Below, piece after piece: positions 1-9,651 of a DNA stretch of 64,000 bases. This DNA comes from CBDFMG01 sp965221205 [NCBI: bacterium] (GTDB taxonomy: Bacteria; SM23-31), in assembly GCA_965221205.1 (NCBI GenBank), contig OZ244870.1, positions 3,162,001 to 3,226,000 of the forward strand. The letters are read 5' to 3'. Made by a program: the position numbers and the translations under genes. Each line of letters opens with the position of its first letter. The first letter of the stretch is position 1. Under the pieces are notes generated by a model. That model was given only the letters and a program-made list of their open reading frames with translations, had not been told where the DNA came from and searched no databases.

Positions 1-813
1 CCTGACGCTGACATTAAGATTTATGTCGAGTATATGAAAAATCAGCTTCGCGAACTGTTTGCCAACTATGGCAAGATCGACATTTTACTAGGGGATAATT
101 CACACTATTTGGGTGACGACGGCGCGTTTCTTGGTAAGGAATACCCTAAAATTATGGATATGATACGTTCGATCCAGCCCAACGTAATCATTAACCACCA
201 GGATTTGGCACGAGAGATTATCCACAGACCGAAAGATTATTTGATCTCCGAAGAATCTTACCCCGAACTCAATGATCTTCGGACGTATCATAACTTCCAG
301 GTGGATGCGACAATGAATGGTTCATGGATGTACCACAAAGACACACCTGATTGGATAACTGCGGAAATGATAATTCATAATCTCGCCCATGTAGCCAGTA
401 TGGGTGGAAATTACACGCTGAATGTCGGACCGACACCCGAAGGTATATTTCCCAAGGAATCAGTTGATGTCCTCCTTGAGGCCGGTGACTGGCTCAAAAA
501 ATATGGTGAAAGCATCTATGGGACAAGGGGTACACAGTGGGAACAGCCGGAATGGGGAAGGATAACACACCGGATACTTGCCGACGGCACAACCCGTTTG
601 TACCTGCACGTGTTCGACTGGCCCGAGGATGGGAGACTGGTATTAGACACTGTACGGAGACGCCCGACACAGGCGTACGCTCTTCGGAGCATCCCCCGGG
701 AAAACTATAAAGTTGGTATTGAAGGAAATGCTTATATTGTTGTTACACTGAACGGACGGGCGTGGGATCCGGTCAATTCTGTTGTAGTGCTCGATGTTGA
801 CAAAGCCCGATAA
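1..813 (+). CDS. alpha-L-fucosidase, GH29 family (5' end outside window)
   Basis: The reading frame is open from base 1, so this is the C-terminal part of a longer gene; the first ATG at 34 is internal. The protein resembles GH29 retaining exo-alpha-L-fucosidases, which release terminal fucose from glycans. The segment NYGKIDILLGDNS matches the family block that carries the nucleophile Asp (usually ...IDxLWFD...), and GGNYTLNVGPTPEGIFP matches the conserved block that closes the (beta/alpha)8 barrel. A short beta-sandwich-like tail follows up to residue 259. The catalytic block is present, but the N-terminus, including any signal peptide, cannot be seen. It fits the polysaccharide-degrading character of the window (see the GH3 gene at 37924). 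Family assignment is by motif recognition only. Confidence 0.88.
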   Translation, partial: PDADIKIYVEYMKNQLRELFANYGKIDILLGDNSHYLGDDGAFLGKEYPKIMDMIRSIQPNVIINHQDLAREIIHRPKDYLISEESYPELNDLRTYHNFQVDATMNGSWMYHKDTPDWITAEMIIHNLAHVASMGGNYTLNVGPTPEGIFPKESVDVLLEAGDWLKKYGESIYGTRGTQWEQPEWGRITHRILADGTTRLYLHVFDWPEDGRLVLDTVRRRPTQAYALRSIPRENYKVGIEGNAYIVVTLNGRAWDPVNSVVVLDVDKAR

Positions 814-940
814 CTAACTGCATGTGAAACAATATAAAAGATCTCGTTTTGCTTTTCCGATGTATGATATACATGGTGTTCCCTTTGTCTAAATAGATAC
901 TATTTTATTTTTGTGTTAACAGTTTATGCAATTACTTAAA

Positions 941-1075
941 GAGAGATTGCCACGTCGCTTCGCTTCTCGCAATCACGATAAGAATCTATACAATATAACA
1001 TCACAACATGTCATTTCGACCGAAATTTCGATTTGAATTTAATATTGAGATGAAGTGGAGATATCTTCCCATTTT
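941..1075. repeat. degenerate REP-like intergenic repeat
   Basis: The 814-1093 spacer contains GATTGC (945-950) facing GCAATC (969-974) around a CGCTTCGCTTC core, followed by a TGTCATTTCGACCGAA stretch (1009-1024) and GAAGTGGAGATATCTT (1053-1068). Both halves resemble short intergenic repeats common in environmental genomes. A related hairpin lies at 15524-15568. Multi-copy status cannot be shown from this window. Confidence 0.3.
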
Positions 1076-1093
1076 TTATTTGCAATATCAAAG

Positions 1094-2884
1094 TTAAATT
1101 TTAATCTGATAATTATAAAGCTTGTGATACCTCCCCTCTTTCTTAAGGAGTGAATCGTGATTGCCGCATTCGACAATCGAGCCGTCTTCAACGACCAGAA
1201 TCTGATCTGCCTGCTTTATCGTACTCAAGCGGTGAGCTATTACGATTGTAGTTCTCCCCTTCATCAGGTGTGCAAGACTCTCCTGAATAAAGAGTTCGCT
1301 TTCCGTGTCAAGGTTTGATGTCGCTTCATCGAGAATCAAAACACGGGGATCGGCGAGAATAGCCCGCGCTATCGCTACACGCTGCCGTTGTCCGCCCGAT
1401 AATTTTACTCCCCGCTCACCGATCAATGTGTCGAGACCGTCATCAAATCGATCGGTAAACTCTTTAACGTGTGCGGATTTAACTGCATCGAGAAGCTTCT
1501 CTTCGGAAGCATCCGGCCTGCCGAAAAGTATATTTTCCCTAATAGTACCTTCAAACAAAAACTCATCCTGCAGCACTACCCCTAACCTGCTTCGGTAATT
1601 ATCAATGTTGATGGTGGCAAGATTATGGCCATCTATTTTCACGGTGCCTTCCAAAGGAGTCAGGAATGACGCTGCAAGTCCGGCAAGTGTGGTTTTCCCT
1701 GAACCGGACGATCCCACGAGCGCTGACACTGTCCCTGACAAAGCTGAAAAAGTTATGTTTTTAAGAACCATATTGTTTTCTTCATAGGCAAAGGAGACAT
1801 TTTCAAAAATAATATTCCCTTCAATATCGTCAAGCAGGACATTCCGCGCCGGATCATCACTTTCTTTGTCGAGCTGCAGAATTTCTTCCATTCTGTCAAG
1901 GCCTGCAAACGCTTCGGTAATCTGCGTTCCAATATTACCCATCTGCACAATCGGCGCAATAAGAAACCCGAGGTAGAGCGTAAACGCAACAAAATCTCCA
2001 ACGGTCATCTCTTCATTTATTATCATGTTACCGCCAAATCCCATGATAATAATACCTGTCATGCCCATTAAAAGAACAGCCAAGCTGGATACAAAGCTCG
2101 TTGTTGTGAGAGTTTTCTTTACATTCTGAAAAATCCGGTCAACCCCCTGCTCAAACACCTTTTGCTCACGCACTTCGGCATTGAACCCTTTAATAACCCT
2201 GATACCGCCAAGTGATTCGGTCAGCCGTCCGGTTACATCGGCATTAATTTTTCTCCGTTCTCGGAAAATCGGCCTGATATAAGCAAACGTTTTCATCGAA
2301 ATCATTCCAAAAATGAGCAGTGGCGCTATTACAAAAACCGTCATCATAGCATTGATGTTGAGCAGAATTAGCAACGAAATAATTGCAGTAATAATCCCTC
2401 CCAAAAGCTGTACCAGCCCGGTGCCAACAAGGTTTCTCACACCTTCAACATCAGTCATAATGCGGGAGACAAGCTCACCAGATTTGCTGTTATCAAAAAA
2501 TTTGATCGGTAAGCGAACAATCTGTTTTTGTGCCTGAACCCTCAGCTGTGATATAAGATGCTGTGCTTCAACACTCAACAACCGCGTTAAAAAAAAAGAT
2601 GTGCTCGCCTGAAAAAATATGGCGACACCGACTGCGAGGAGCAGTAGATTCAAAAGTTCGGTATCTTTCCGGACCAACACATCATCTATAAGGAATTTTG
2701 TTGAACCAGGCAGAACAAGTCCAGCGAACCTGTTGATGAAAATTAAAAACAGACCAAGCATTAAAATCTTTCTCCGCGGCCACATTATGGTCAAAAATGC
2801 ATGTTTGACGCTCGTAAGCGACATCTTTTTCTTTGTTGATTTTTTAGCTTCAGTCATAATAAATTCAATCCATATTTGAACCAT
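1094..2884 (-). CDS. ABC exporter, fused permease/ATPase (MsbA-like)
   Basis: A 596-residue half-transporter. Residues about 35-330 form the six-helix exporter transmembrane domain, with the coupling sequence FDNSKSGELVSRI at 130-142. The ATPase domain starts near 358: Walker A GSSGSGKTT (391-399), Q-loop VVLQDEFLF, signature LSGGQRQR (495-502), Walker B RVLILDEAT and H-loop IAHRLST. It should act as a homodimer in the inner membrane, exporting a lipid, peptide or drug; the substrate cannot be told from sequence. The start is uncertain: ATG at 2884 or ATG at 2857 (MTEAKKS), neither with a clear ribosome-binding site. It stands alone, with a decayed region upstream. Confidence 0.9.
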   Translation of the reverse strand: MVQIWIEFIMTEAKKSTKKKMSLTSVKHAFLTIMWPRRKILMLGLFLIFINRFAGLVLPGSTKFLIDDVLVRKDTELLNLLLLAVGVAIFFQASTSFFLTRLLSVEAQHLISQLRVQAQKQIVRLPIKFFDNSKSGELVSRIMTDVEGVRNLVGTGLVQLLGGIITAIISLLILLNINAMMTVFVIAPLLIFGMISMKTFAYIRPIFRERRKINADVTGRLTESLGGIRVIKGFNAEVREQKVFEQGVDRIFQNVKKTLTTTSFVSSLAVLLMGMTGIIIMGFGGNMIINEEMTVGDFVAFTLYLGFLIAPIVQMGNIGTQITEAFAGLDRMEEILQLDKESDDPARNVLLDDIEGNIIFENVSFAYEENNMVLKNITFSALSGTVSALVGSSGSGKTTLAGLAASFLTPLEGTVKIDGHNLATINIDNYRSRLGVVLQDEFLFEGTIRENILFGRPDASEEKLLDAVKSAHVKEFTDRFDDGLDTLIGERGVKLSGGQRQRVAIARAILADPRVLILDEATSNLDTESELFIQESLAHLMKGRTTIVIAHRLSTIKQADQILVVEDGSIVECGNHDSLLKKEGRYHKLYNYQIKI

Positions 2885-3206
2885 TCATAGTACACTTTAA
2901 CTGTTTCTATGATTATCAATTTTGTCGTAGGTGCTTCCATAAATAAAATTTTTAATCGCATCTCGGACATAAATTCATAGGAAAATCCTAATTCGAGATG
3001 ACTTGCTTCGCAAAGCGAAGTATTCTCCCCGTCCTTCTAACACCCCGGACCCGTTTCGCCGTCAGGACACGATCGTGACTCAAACCGTCTCCAATCGTCA
3101 AATGCTTCCACGAAGCCATCAATATACGGACCGCTCTAACTCTGCAATGTTCATCAATTTCGCTCAACAGCCAGATGCTTGATCTTCAGCACTGTCGCGA
3201 GGTTCT
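2885..3206. other. spacer without a recognisable gene
   Basis: No coding stretch is convincing here. A small hairpin with the arms CTTCGC and GCGAAG around AAA sits near 3007-3021. The sequence from about 3030 becomes GC-richer, marking entry into the decayed region to its right. Confidence 0.4.
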
Positions 3207-4056
3207 CTAAATCGTCAGGTAGACCCGATTCAGTAACAAGCAATGAACGGACAGACCAGCTTCGCCACCTGGGGCATTCTCAATAGCCTTGCAAACTGCC
3301 CTATACTTGACGCACTGATAAATCTCTCGGCGCAAATCATGCCAGATCGAATCTTCCGATTTGACCTCGATAACCACAATTTTTCTCTCGGTGTAATACA
3401 CTACGTCAACTCGATCACCCGATAGTATTTCAACTTCCGTCTCGGCCCTAACATTATCGAGTTCTTCCTCGACCAGATACGGATTGTCTCTGACCTATAA
3501 TCGTAGAGCTTTGTGATTTTCGCCTTCACTCCCGCGTCTTCGATGCAACCCATCCTTTTCTACGCCTTTGGCGCCAACCGGACCGGGCTCGTCGTTCAGG
3601 TCAATAACGTAACCGTTCCCGTAAATATCTCCATAAAGGTCGTTCCAGTACGGGTAGTCATAAACTTCCGAGACCGCTTGGTCACCAGATGTTGTTCCAA
3701 TTCTCCGGGTATCTCTCACGAGGACCGTCTTCATGGAGCCAATGTTCGTAAGAGAAACACCTGACAAGATATCCGCGGACACCGGCTCCTAGTCGTTTTG
3801 TATCTTGTCGAACAAGCAGCACGTTAAGCAATGGCGCTTTGGGATTGAAGTCGAGGATTTCGTCCTGCATGGCGCCTGCCACAACTCCTGTCCTCGTCGG
3901 ACGGCCAATGTTGCCAAAGTGACATTGCGTCTCCAATCTATTCTGCACATTGCCGTAGGTGAGTTTCGTCTCTTCGTGTGCTGCTGAAATCAACCAACGA
4001 GCCAGAGGCTTGGTGGCGATTCGGCTTCTCAGGTTGTCGTTCGTCGGTTCGATCAT
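3207..4056 (-). pseudogene. frameshifted nuclease-like gene (PD-(D/E)XK type suspected)
   Basis: Three overlapping minus-strand pieces in different frames read as one broken protein of roughly 280 residues. The N-terminal piece (4056 to about 3790) begins MIEPTNDNLRSRIATKPLAR and contains NIGRPTRTGVVAGAMQDEILD and LNVLLVRQDTKRLGAGVRGY. The middle piece (about 3782-3495) contains YPYWNDLYGDIYG. The last piece (about 3400-3270) contains IVVIEVKSED followed by REIYQCVKYRAV. The I-x-V-I-E-V-K segment looks like the ExK half of a PD-(D/E)XK nuclease site. At least two frameshifts make it non-functional. The function of the intact family is not known to me; the nuclease reading is inference. Confidence 0.5.
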
Positions 4057-4059
4057 GTT

Positions 4060-4322
4060 TTGGAATCCTGCAATATTAGGCCCACATCAATCGCGACATT
4101 GGCGACTCGATGATGAATGGTGATGGCATAACTTCCGACCGATTGCCACTTCTCGCCCTTCATGATCGCGTGCGAGGCGTGGGCGTGCCGCAGATCGTAA
4201 AGCCGCGCATCCGCGACGATGCCCGCCTTGTCGCACACCTTGATCCAGAAGTAGTAGAGCGCGTTTTTGGTCATCGGTATCCCGCTTTGCATCCGGTCTT
4301 TTCGAGACATTATATTTACCAC
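4060..4322 (-). pseudogene. tyrosine recombinase/phage integrase remnant
   Basis: The minus-strand translation contains ALYYFWIKVCDKAGIVADAR followed by LYDLRHAHASHAIMKGE. That is the C-terminal catalytic domain of a tyrosine recombinase, where LRH(A/T)HASH carries the conserved Arg and His residues. The following LLGHxxxxTTxRYAH segment with the nucleophile Tyr is lost: the frame reads VGSYAITIHHRVANVAID instead, so there are further frameshifts. The N-terminal half is not seen. It probably mobilised part of the decayed region 3207-5889. Confidence 0.65.
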
Positions 4323-4420
4323 TCAGAACCACGCCACCACGTACCGACAAGGGAGTGGCCGCTAAATCGAGTGAACGTGCCATAGGCATGAATTCCCGTT
4401 TAACAGTACGCTTTACTCTA

Positions 4421-4973
4421 GACTGAATTCAATTTGCAGCCCGACAAAAGGTATCCATTCTTGTAGGTCAGCTAACATGTTTGCCCGGGAAACAATCCAT
4501 ACAGGTGTGTCGGATATTCCGACATAGAGAATCTTCCCAGCTCTCACCATGTCATCGAGCGCACGCATCACCTCTTCGACCGGTGTCATGTAATCCCATG
4601 CATGGAACCAGTACAGATCGACATAGTCGGTTTGAGTCGTTTCAGGCTCGCTTCGAGAGACTGTATCAGATTTTTTCTGTGGTTACCGGAAGCGTTCGGA
4701 TCGCCGTCGCGCATACTCAACGAATACTTTGTTGCAAGGACAAAATGCTCCCGTTCGGGAGTAATAAATTCTCCTGCAAATTTTTCACTGGTACCGTTGG
4801 TGTATCTATTAGCGGTATCGAGAAAATTTCCGTCGGATTCAGCATGACAGATCGAATATCTCTCGACTCTCATTTTTCGATGCTCCCCATCCCCATTCTT
4901 CTCCGAAGGCCTTGGTTCCAAAACATATTTCAGAGACACGAAGACCCCTTTTCTCAAATAATTTATAGTTCAT
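4421..4973 (-). pseudogene. aldo/keto reductase, frameshifted and truncated
   Basis: From an ATG at 4973 the minus strand reads MNYKLFEKRGLRVSEICFGT, the typical start of an aldo/keto reductase, followed by FGEEWGWGASKNESREIFDL. After a frameshift near 4850-4880 it continues with GNFLDTANRYTNGTSEKF (catalytic Asp and Tyr), ATKYSLSMRDGDPNASGNH and QSLEASLKRLK. After another shift near 4610 it reads FHAWDYMTPVEEVMRALDDM and VGISDTPVWIVSRAN, ending near 4421. The C-terminal half of the barrel, with the NADPH site, is missing. At least two frameshifts plus truncation mean it is not functional. Confidence 0.75.
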
Positions 4974-5181
4974 ATCAACCTCGTATACAAAAATACAGGT
5001 AATGTAAATGGCTATAAATTTGCAGGACGGAAGTACCTGCATAGACATACAAAATCTGAGGAAACTGCAATAGCTCTGATTGAATTGGATATGTAATTTC
5101 CAGTACAATCTGAAATTCTTTATAACCGCTGCAATATAAAGAATATATATAAATAATGTACCACTTTTTCATCTATATACA

Positions 5182-5889
5182 TTACCTCTGACGCTGCTTT
5201 TTGTCCCGAAAAAATCCTCCCGTTTGACCATCATCCGGTAGTAGAGCGAGCCATACCGCAGTATCGGCGACTTCTTCAACAGAAGGCTCAGCATTCTGAC
5301 TGCCCATGTCTGTCCGAACCCAACCCGGATCAACGGCGTTAATCAATATTTTATGTTCCATGACCTCGGCTGCTAAGTTAGCCGTAACCGCATTCAGGGC
5401 AGTTTTTGAAACCTGGTAAGCTGGATGTCCTGCTCCCATTTCATTCAAAGCACCGTAACCGCTTGACAAATTCACGATTCGGCCAAACTTATATCATTTC
5501 ATGATCGGAATAATGACCTGACATAAAAAACAAAGTACCATATAAATTTGTTTCCAATGTTTTCGTAAACATTTCTTTAGTGACAGTCAGACCGGTGATT
5601 CCACGGTCAATCAGAATTCCCGCATTATTGATTAAAATATCGAGACGTCCAAAATCTGTGTGTAATGATTCTGCAAAACCATGAAACGAATCGAATGCTG
5701 TCACATCGAGCTGTCTGTACTCGACCATTGATTCTTTTCTTTCTTAAGAAATTCACATGCCTGTAAACCTTTTTTATAACTCAGAGCAGTGAGAATTACA
5801 GTGATGTCCCGTTGAGCAAGCTGCCTGCAAGTCTCTAAATCGATTCCCTTATTACCACCTTTAACAGGAGTAATTTTATTATTGATCAC
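5182..5889 (-). pseudogene. short-chain dehydrogenase/reductase, frameshifted
   Basis: Three minus-strand pieces together cover a full SDR. Piece 1 (5889-5701) has [16 protein letters not shown], a cofactor-binding TGxxxGIG motif in which the last Gly is now Asp. Piece 2 (5728-5489) has [12 protein letters not shown] and RLDILINNAGIL (NNAG). Piece 3 (5475-5182) has NLSSGYGAL and the catalytic YQVSK, and ends GQTGGFFRDKKQRQR like carbonyl-reductase-type SDRs. Frameshifts lie near 5725 and 5490. It sits beside the broken aldo/keto reductase, so both redox genes decayed together. Confidence 0.78.
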
Positions 5890-5974
5890 AATTTTGAACT
5901 CAATTCATTAGCAATTGTTTCATAATTGGAATCTTTGAGTCAATAACATACTGCATCTAATCTTATCGCAACAC

Positions 5975-6006
5975 AAAAAAATACCGACCCTGTAGGAGCC
6001 GGTATT
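5975..6006 (-). terminator. Rho-independent terminator of the 6042-6557 gene
   Basis: Read on the minus strand, AATACCG pairs with CGGTATT around a loop that itself contains a short CCT/AGG stem, followed by a T-run. It lies about 35 bp beyond the stop codon of the TlpA-like gene. Confidence 0.7.
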
Positions 6007-6041
6007 ACTATTTCCAAAAATCAATTACTCAATATTAATTC

Positions 6042-6557
6042 TTATTCATCAAGCAATGAAATAATCTTTTCTTCTAGATCCACTGTGTTGAATTTTCCGA
6101 GAATCAAATGCTGCCTTGTACCATTCCGATCATACAATAAGGTTGTGGGAAGAACACCTTTCAGGCCGCCATCAATACTCTGCATGAAATCCTGATCTAC
6201 AACATCTTCTCCCTGAATTAGATTCGTAAAATCTGCGTTTTCTTTTTCCAGATATGGAATAACATGTGACTCGATCTGGTCTTCAAAATCGTATGATATG
6301 GTAATGACATCAAGCCCGCTCTCTTTATATTTATTATAGAGCATGACCATATCGGGAAACTCTTCAACACACGGTTCACACCAGGTTGCCCAGAAATTGA
6401 CGAGGACGACGTTTCCTTTTTTATCGGCAATTGACTTGTTAACAATTTCAGCATCTGCGACAGCTACATTAATGCCATTATCAACTGTAGATATCTGCGT
6501 TCCACATCCAACCACCACCAATAAACATAATAACATAACTAATTTCGTAGTATGCAT
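6042..6557 (-). CDS. TlpA-like thioredoxin-fold lipoprotein
   Basis: A 171-residue exported thiol-disulfide protein. From the chosen ATG (6557) it reads MHTTKLVMLLCLLVVVGCG, a lipoprotein signal peptide with lipobox VVGC. The thioredoxin domain has the redox motif ATWCEPCVEEFP (WCxxC) and the later cis-Pro segment GVLPTTLLYDRNG. Such proteins reduce or isomerise cysteines in the periplasm, often for cytochrome c maturation. An in-frame ATG at 6584 is rejected as the start because it lies inside the terminator of the upstream gene, while 6557 has an AGGGA ribosome-binding site. The neighbouring 6618 gene is also thioredoxin-fold, but a terminator separates the two. Confidence 0.87.
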   Translation of the reverse strand: MHTTKLVMLLCLLVVVGCGTQISTVDNGINVAVADAEIVNKSIADKKGNVVLVNFWATWCEPCVEEFPDMVMLYNKYKESGLDVITISYDFEDQIESHVIPYLEKENADFTNLIQGEDVVDQDFMQSIDGGLKGVLPTTLLYDRNGTRQHLILGKFNTVDLEEKIISLLDE

Positions 6558-6570
6558 ACAGATTTCCCTA

Positions 6571-6600
6571 AAAAAAGAGCCCACAATAAGTGCGGGCTCT
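6571..6600 (-). terminator. Rho-independent terminator of the 6618-7223 gene
   Basis: On the minus strand AGAGCCC..AC pairs with GT..GGGCTCT (7 bp, one mismatch, 2 bp; loop CTTAT), followed by six Ts. It lies 17 bp after the stop codon of the redoxin gene and just before the ribosome-binding site of the next gene. Confidence 0.85.
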
Positions 6601-6617
6601 TTATATAAATTTCAACT

Positions 6618-7223
6618 TTACTGAGAATCAACTCGTTTAATCGAACATCCGTTTGACATCGTTTCAGTAACAGCAATTTTATTTCCGCCAACATAAGCGT
6701 GTACTGCATTTGCAAGGGTTCTTTCATTGACTTTGCCGGCATTACGGTGATTATCATCAATTCTACCTTTATAGAGCAATGTACCGTCTTTTCCGATAAA
6801 GTATGCGTGTGGTGTATAAAGTGCTTCGAAACGATCGGCGATAACGTTATCCCAGTCTTTCAGAATACGGAAGTTATAGTCATTTTTCTCAGCATGTTTT
6901 TTCATTATAGCAATCGATTCCGTATAATTGGAATTGATGCCGATCAATTCCACGCCTTGTGCTCTGAACTCGGATGCCAATTCGACATACCGTTCGTCAC
7001 AGGCCCTGCTCACCGGGCATTCTTCGGAGACAAAAATAAATACAACGCCCTTCACATCATCCTGTACAAGGGTCTTTTCAAGATTAAAATCTTTGCCATC
7101 ATGATCATTCAATTTTATATCGGAAACTTTTTTACCGATTTCATATTTCAATCCATCATCGGCAAGTGCTACGATGGCACAGGCAAGAACTGAAATAAGG
7201 ATAATATTCATTACCTTTTTCAT
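6618..7223 (-). CDS. exported redoxin/AhpC-TSA-like protein
   Basis: A 201-residue protein with an N-terminal signal peptide (MKKVMNIILISVLACAIVALA, probable cleavage after ALA). A peroxiredoxin-like thioredoxin fold follows: FIFVSEECPVSRACDERY holds the reactive Cys, and YTPHAYFIGKDGTLLYKGRI is the cis-Pro and strand region. This resembles the TlpA/redoxin family with a CPVS motif in place of CxxC, often exported in FCB bacteria. Exact activity (peroxidase or thiol reductase) is not determined. It is monocistronic: its own terminator follows at 6571-6600. Confidence 0.82.
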   Translation of the reverse strand: MKKVMNIILISVLACAIVALADDGLKYEIGKKVSDIKLNDHDGKDFNLEKTLVQDDVKGVVFIFVSEECPVSRACDERYVELASEFRAQGVELIGINSNYTESIAIMKKHAEKNDYNFRILKDWDNVIADRFEALYTPHAYFIGKDGTLLYKGRIDDNHRNAGKVNERTLANAVHAYVGGNKIAVTETMSNGCSIKRVDSQ

Positions 7224-7580
7224 GTCACTCCTCCACTATTGGTTTGGATATGTGATATTTGAAGACATTTGAATTCAATTTTAGAATTTACTGTACAACA
7301 ATATACAATTTGCTTCAATAATAATTCAAGGATTTTTAATTTTTAATGTAAGATTAGCGTTCAGTATAGAAAATAGCACGGTACAATTGGTAAATTCTTC
7401 TCTGATAGATATCTACGGGGATATTTTACACGGATAAACGCAAACGATATTTAAATAGTTCCCCAAATTTTTCACATCTATACCTCAGCGAAGAAATATC
7501 ATAAACAAGGTATAAATTTAAATGTTTATTCAATGGTAATGCACGAAGCATGAATTGTAGCAATCCATAAGTTTCTGTAA
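7224..7580. other. spacer without a recognisable gene
   Basis: AT-rich sequence between the redoxin start and the ClC stop codon. It must hold the promoter of the redoxin gene, but no convincing -35/-10 pair stands out, and I see no terminator for the ClC gene. Confidence 0.4.
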
Positions 7581-9488
7581 TTAACCAAGGCCCTTAATAT
7601 CCCGCCGGATATCAAGCATAGACCGTTTAATTTCTTTATCGTATGAGGATACTATATCACTACCGCGGAGAATGTCGACAATCTTCTTTGAATTTTCGGC
7701 ATCGACAACTATCAGATCCCGCACATTATTTTCATGCTGAAGACGTATTGCGGTGAAAAGTGAATCATTGTAGGTGACGGTAATCGGATTTTGCAGAAAA
7801 TCATGTGCGGTAACAAATGGTGCAATTTCTCTGTCCCTATACATCATTCTGACTTCGCGCACATCGATCATACCGATAAGTTCGTCTTTATCGTTCAGTA
7901 CAGGAAAAATATTAGAATCCGTTGTTGCAAGAAAATCGAGCAGTTCCATGAGAGTTGTATTCTGGTGCACTTTCGGCATTACCCATTCCAATGGAGTATT
8001 AACAGCATCTTTCACACGCAACTGGCGGAGAATTTCTTCCATAAAATTTCCAAAATGTGCTGGAGAATCAAGACGTGTTGGGCATTGACTTTCGTAAAGG
8101 GATGCCTTTCTGTTGAGGAAGAACGATATAACATTTACCCACATAGCAGGCACGAGCAGGAAGTAGTTTCCTGTCATTTCACTGACCATTATAACCATGG
8201 ATATAGGTGTATTCGCTGCAGCAGAAAAGAACCCTGCCATACCGACTATCACAAATGCTCCCGGCGCAATTCCAAACTGGTCAAAATAGAGTAGAAACAC
8301 CATCCCAACTGCTCCACCGAGTGCACCACCGATAACAACTGACGGACCAAAAACACCCCCGGACCCTCCGGAACCAATCGAGAACGAAGTTGTGAACATT
8401 TTTGCTGCCGCAATAATGAGCAAGAGCTGAAGCGTCATCGGACCATCAGGTATATCAAAGCCTTGTTGGAGAATTCCGTAACCAGTTCCGACAGCCTGCG
8501 GTATGAAATACCCGACAACACCGACCAACAGACCACCTATCATCGGCTTGATGTGGGGCGGACCGGGCATTGCGATAAACTTATCACGAGTATAGTAAAA
8601 AAGTTTGATAAACAGTTTTGCAGCAAATGCAACGACTATTGCCAGAATTGTATAAGGTATAAATTGGAGTGCATTTTCAAACCGGAATCCGGGTGTTTCA
8701 AAAAGAGGCTGCCATCCGAATTGTGTATTGAACACACCGTATGCGATTGACGAAGCTATCGTCGTCGGTACCAGAACCTCATATTCGAATTCTGTTTCTC
8801 TGTACAACACTTCACTCGCAAATAGTGCTCCTGCCAGAGGCGCATGAAAAATTGCACCGATTCCGGCTCCCATACCAGCAATCATGAGGATGCGGCGGTC
8901 CTGCAGTGAAAGACCAAGCCATTGTCCGAGGAGCGACCCAAATCCCGATCCGATCTGTGCTATCGGCCCTTCTCTTCCACCCGAACCTCCTGAACCAATT
9001 ATAAGGGCGGATGAAATTATCTTAACGAGCGGTGTCCGTGCGCGAACAATACCCTGTTTCAGATGAAAGGTTTCAATCGCTGCATCGGTACCGTGTCCTT
9101 CTGCTTCCGGTGCTAACCAGTATACAAGAAGGCCGCTCAAAAGTCCCCCAATTGCCGGAATAATAAAAAATAAAAAGGGATTAAACACCGTATCCGATTC
9201 GCCAATTAGAGACGGTTCACCTGCCGGCCCCATTGGGCGGTAACCCGTGAGATAATCCATAAAAAAATACTGGCTTATATTCAAGAGCCAATAGAATACG
9301 ATGGCACCGAGACCAGCGATCAGGCCCACTAAACCCGCCAGACCGAGCAGTTTACTGAGCGGACCTGCTCCTCGAAAAGGTGTTAACAGGAGAATTTCTT
9401 TCAGTTTCATGAGGATACCATTATTAACAATCGAATCGGGGGAATACCATAGCTTCCCAAAAAAGTCAAAATATACAAAATAGTTCAT
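7581..9488 (-). CDS. ClC-family chloride channel/transporter with CBS pair
   Basis: A 635-residue ClC protein. The membrane core spans about residues 40-465. The anion-site motifs are present: GHGTDAAIE in place of GSGIP, GSGGSGGREGP with the gating glutamate, and GSGGSGGVFGP (GxFxP). In the segment APLAGALFASEVLY the residue aligned with the proton glutamate E203 of E. coli ClC is Val, as in animal ClC channels, so proton coupling may be absent. Residues about 490-620 form two CBS domains (FPVLNDKDELIGMIDVREV; DLIVVDAENSKKIVDILRG), usually adenine-nucleotide sensors. The start is either ATG 9488 or ATG 9410 (MKLKEILLL); the second fits the family better, though neither has a clear ribosome-binding site. 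Confidence 0.9.
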   Translation of the reverse strand: MNYFVYFDFFGKLWYSPDSIVNNGILMKLKEILLLTPFRGAGPLSKLLGLAGLVGLIAGLGAIVFYWLLNISQYFFMDYLTGYRPMGPAGEPSLIGESDTVFNPFLFFIIPAIGGLLSGLLVYWLAPEAEGHGTDAAIETFHLKQGIVRARTPLVKIISSALIIGSGGSGGREGPIAQIGSGFGSLLGQWLGLSLQDRRILMIAGMGAGIGAIFHAPLAGALFASEVLYRETEFEYEVLVPTTIASSIAYGVFNTQFGWQPLFETPGFRFENALQFIPYTILAIVVAFAAKLFIKLFYYTRDKFIAMPGPPHIKPMIGGLLVGVVGYFIPQAVGTGYGILQQGFDIPDGPMTLQLLLIIAAAKMFTTSFSIGSGGSGGVFGPSVVIGGALGGAVGMVFLLYFDQFGIAPGAFVIVGMAGFFSAAANTPISMVIMVSEMTGNYFLLVPAMWVNVISFFLNRKASLYESQCPTRLDSPAHFGNFMEEILRQLRVKDAVNTPLEWVMPKVHQNTTLMELLDFLATTDSNIFPVLNDKDELIGMIDVREVRMMYRDREIAPFVTAHDFLQNPITVTYNDSLFTAIRLQHENNVRDLIVVDAENSKKIVDILRGSDIVSSYDKEIKRSMLDIRRDIKGLG

Positions 9489-9651
9489 TCAAACTCTACA
9501 CAAATTCGTGAATGCTCTCCCCTATTCGTCAAAAACTAATATATTCCTCAAGAAACTTTTTGTAAGTACGGTACGTCTAATACTCTAAACAGTTACTTTG
9601 TGAAGATAAGAACAAATCTCCATTGAAACTGCAACCCTAAATGAGTAATCC

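Noticed and set aside
6558-6584. Upstream ATG for the TlpA-like gene
   Set aside because: It overlaps the terminator hairpin of the preceding gene and lacks a ribosome-binding site; the ATG at 6557 is followed directly by a lipoprotein signal.
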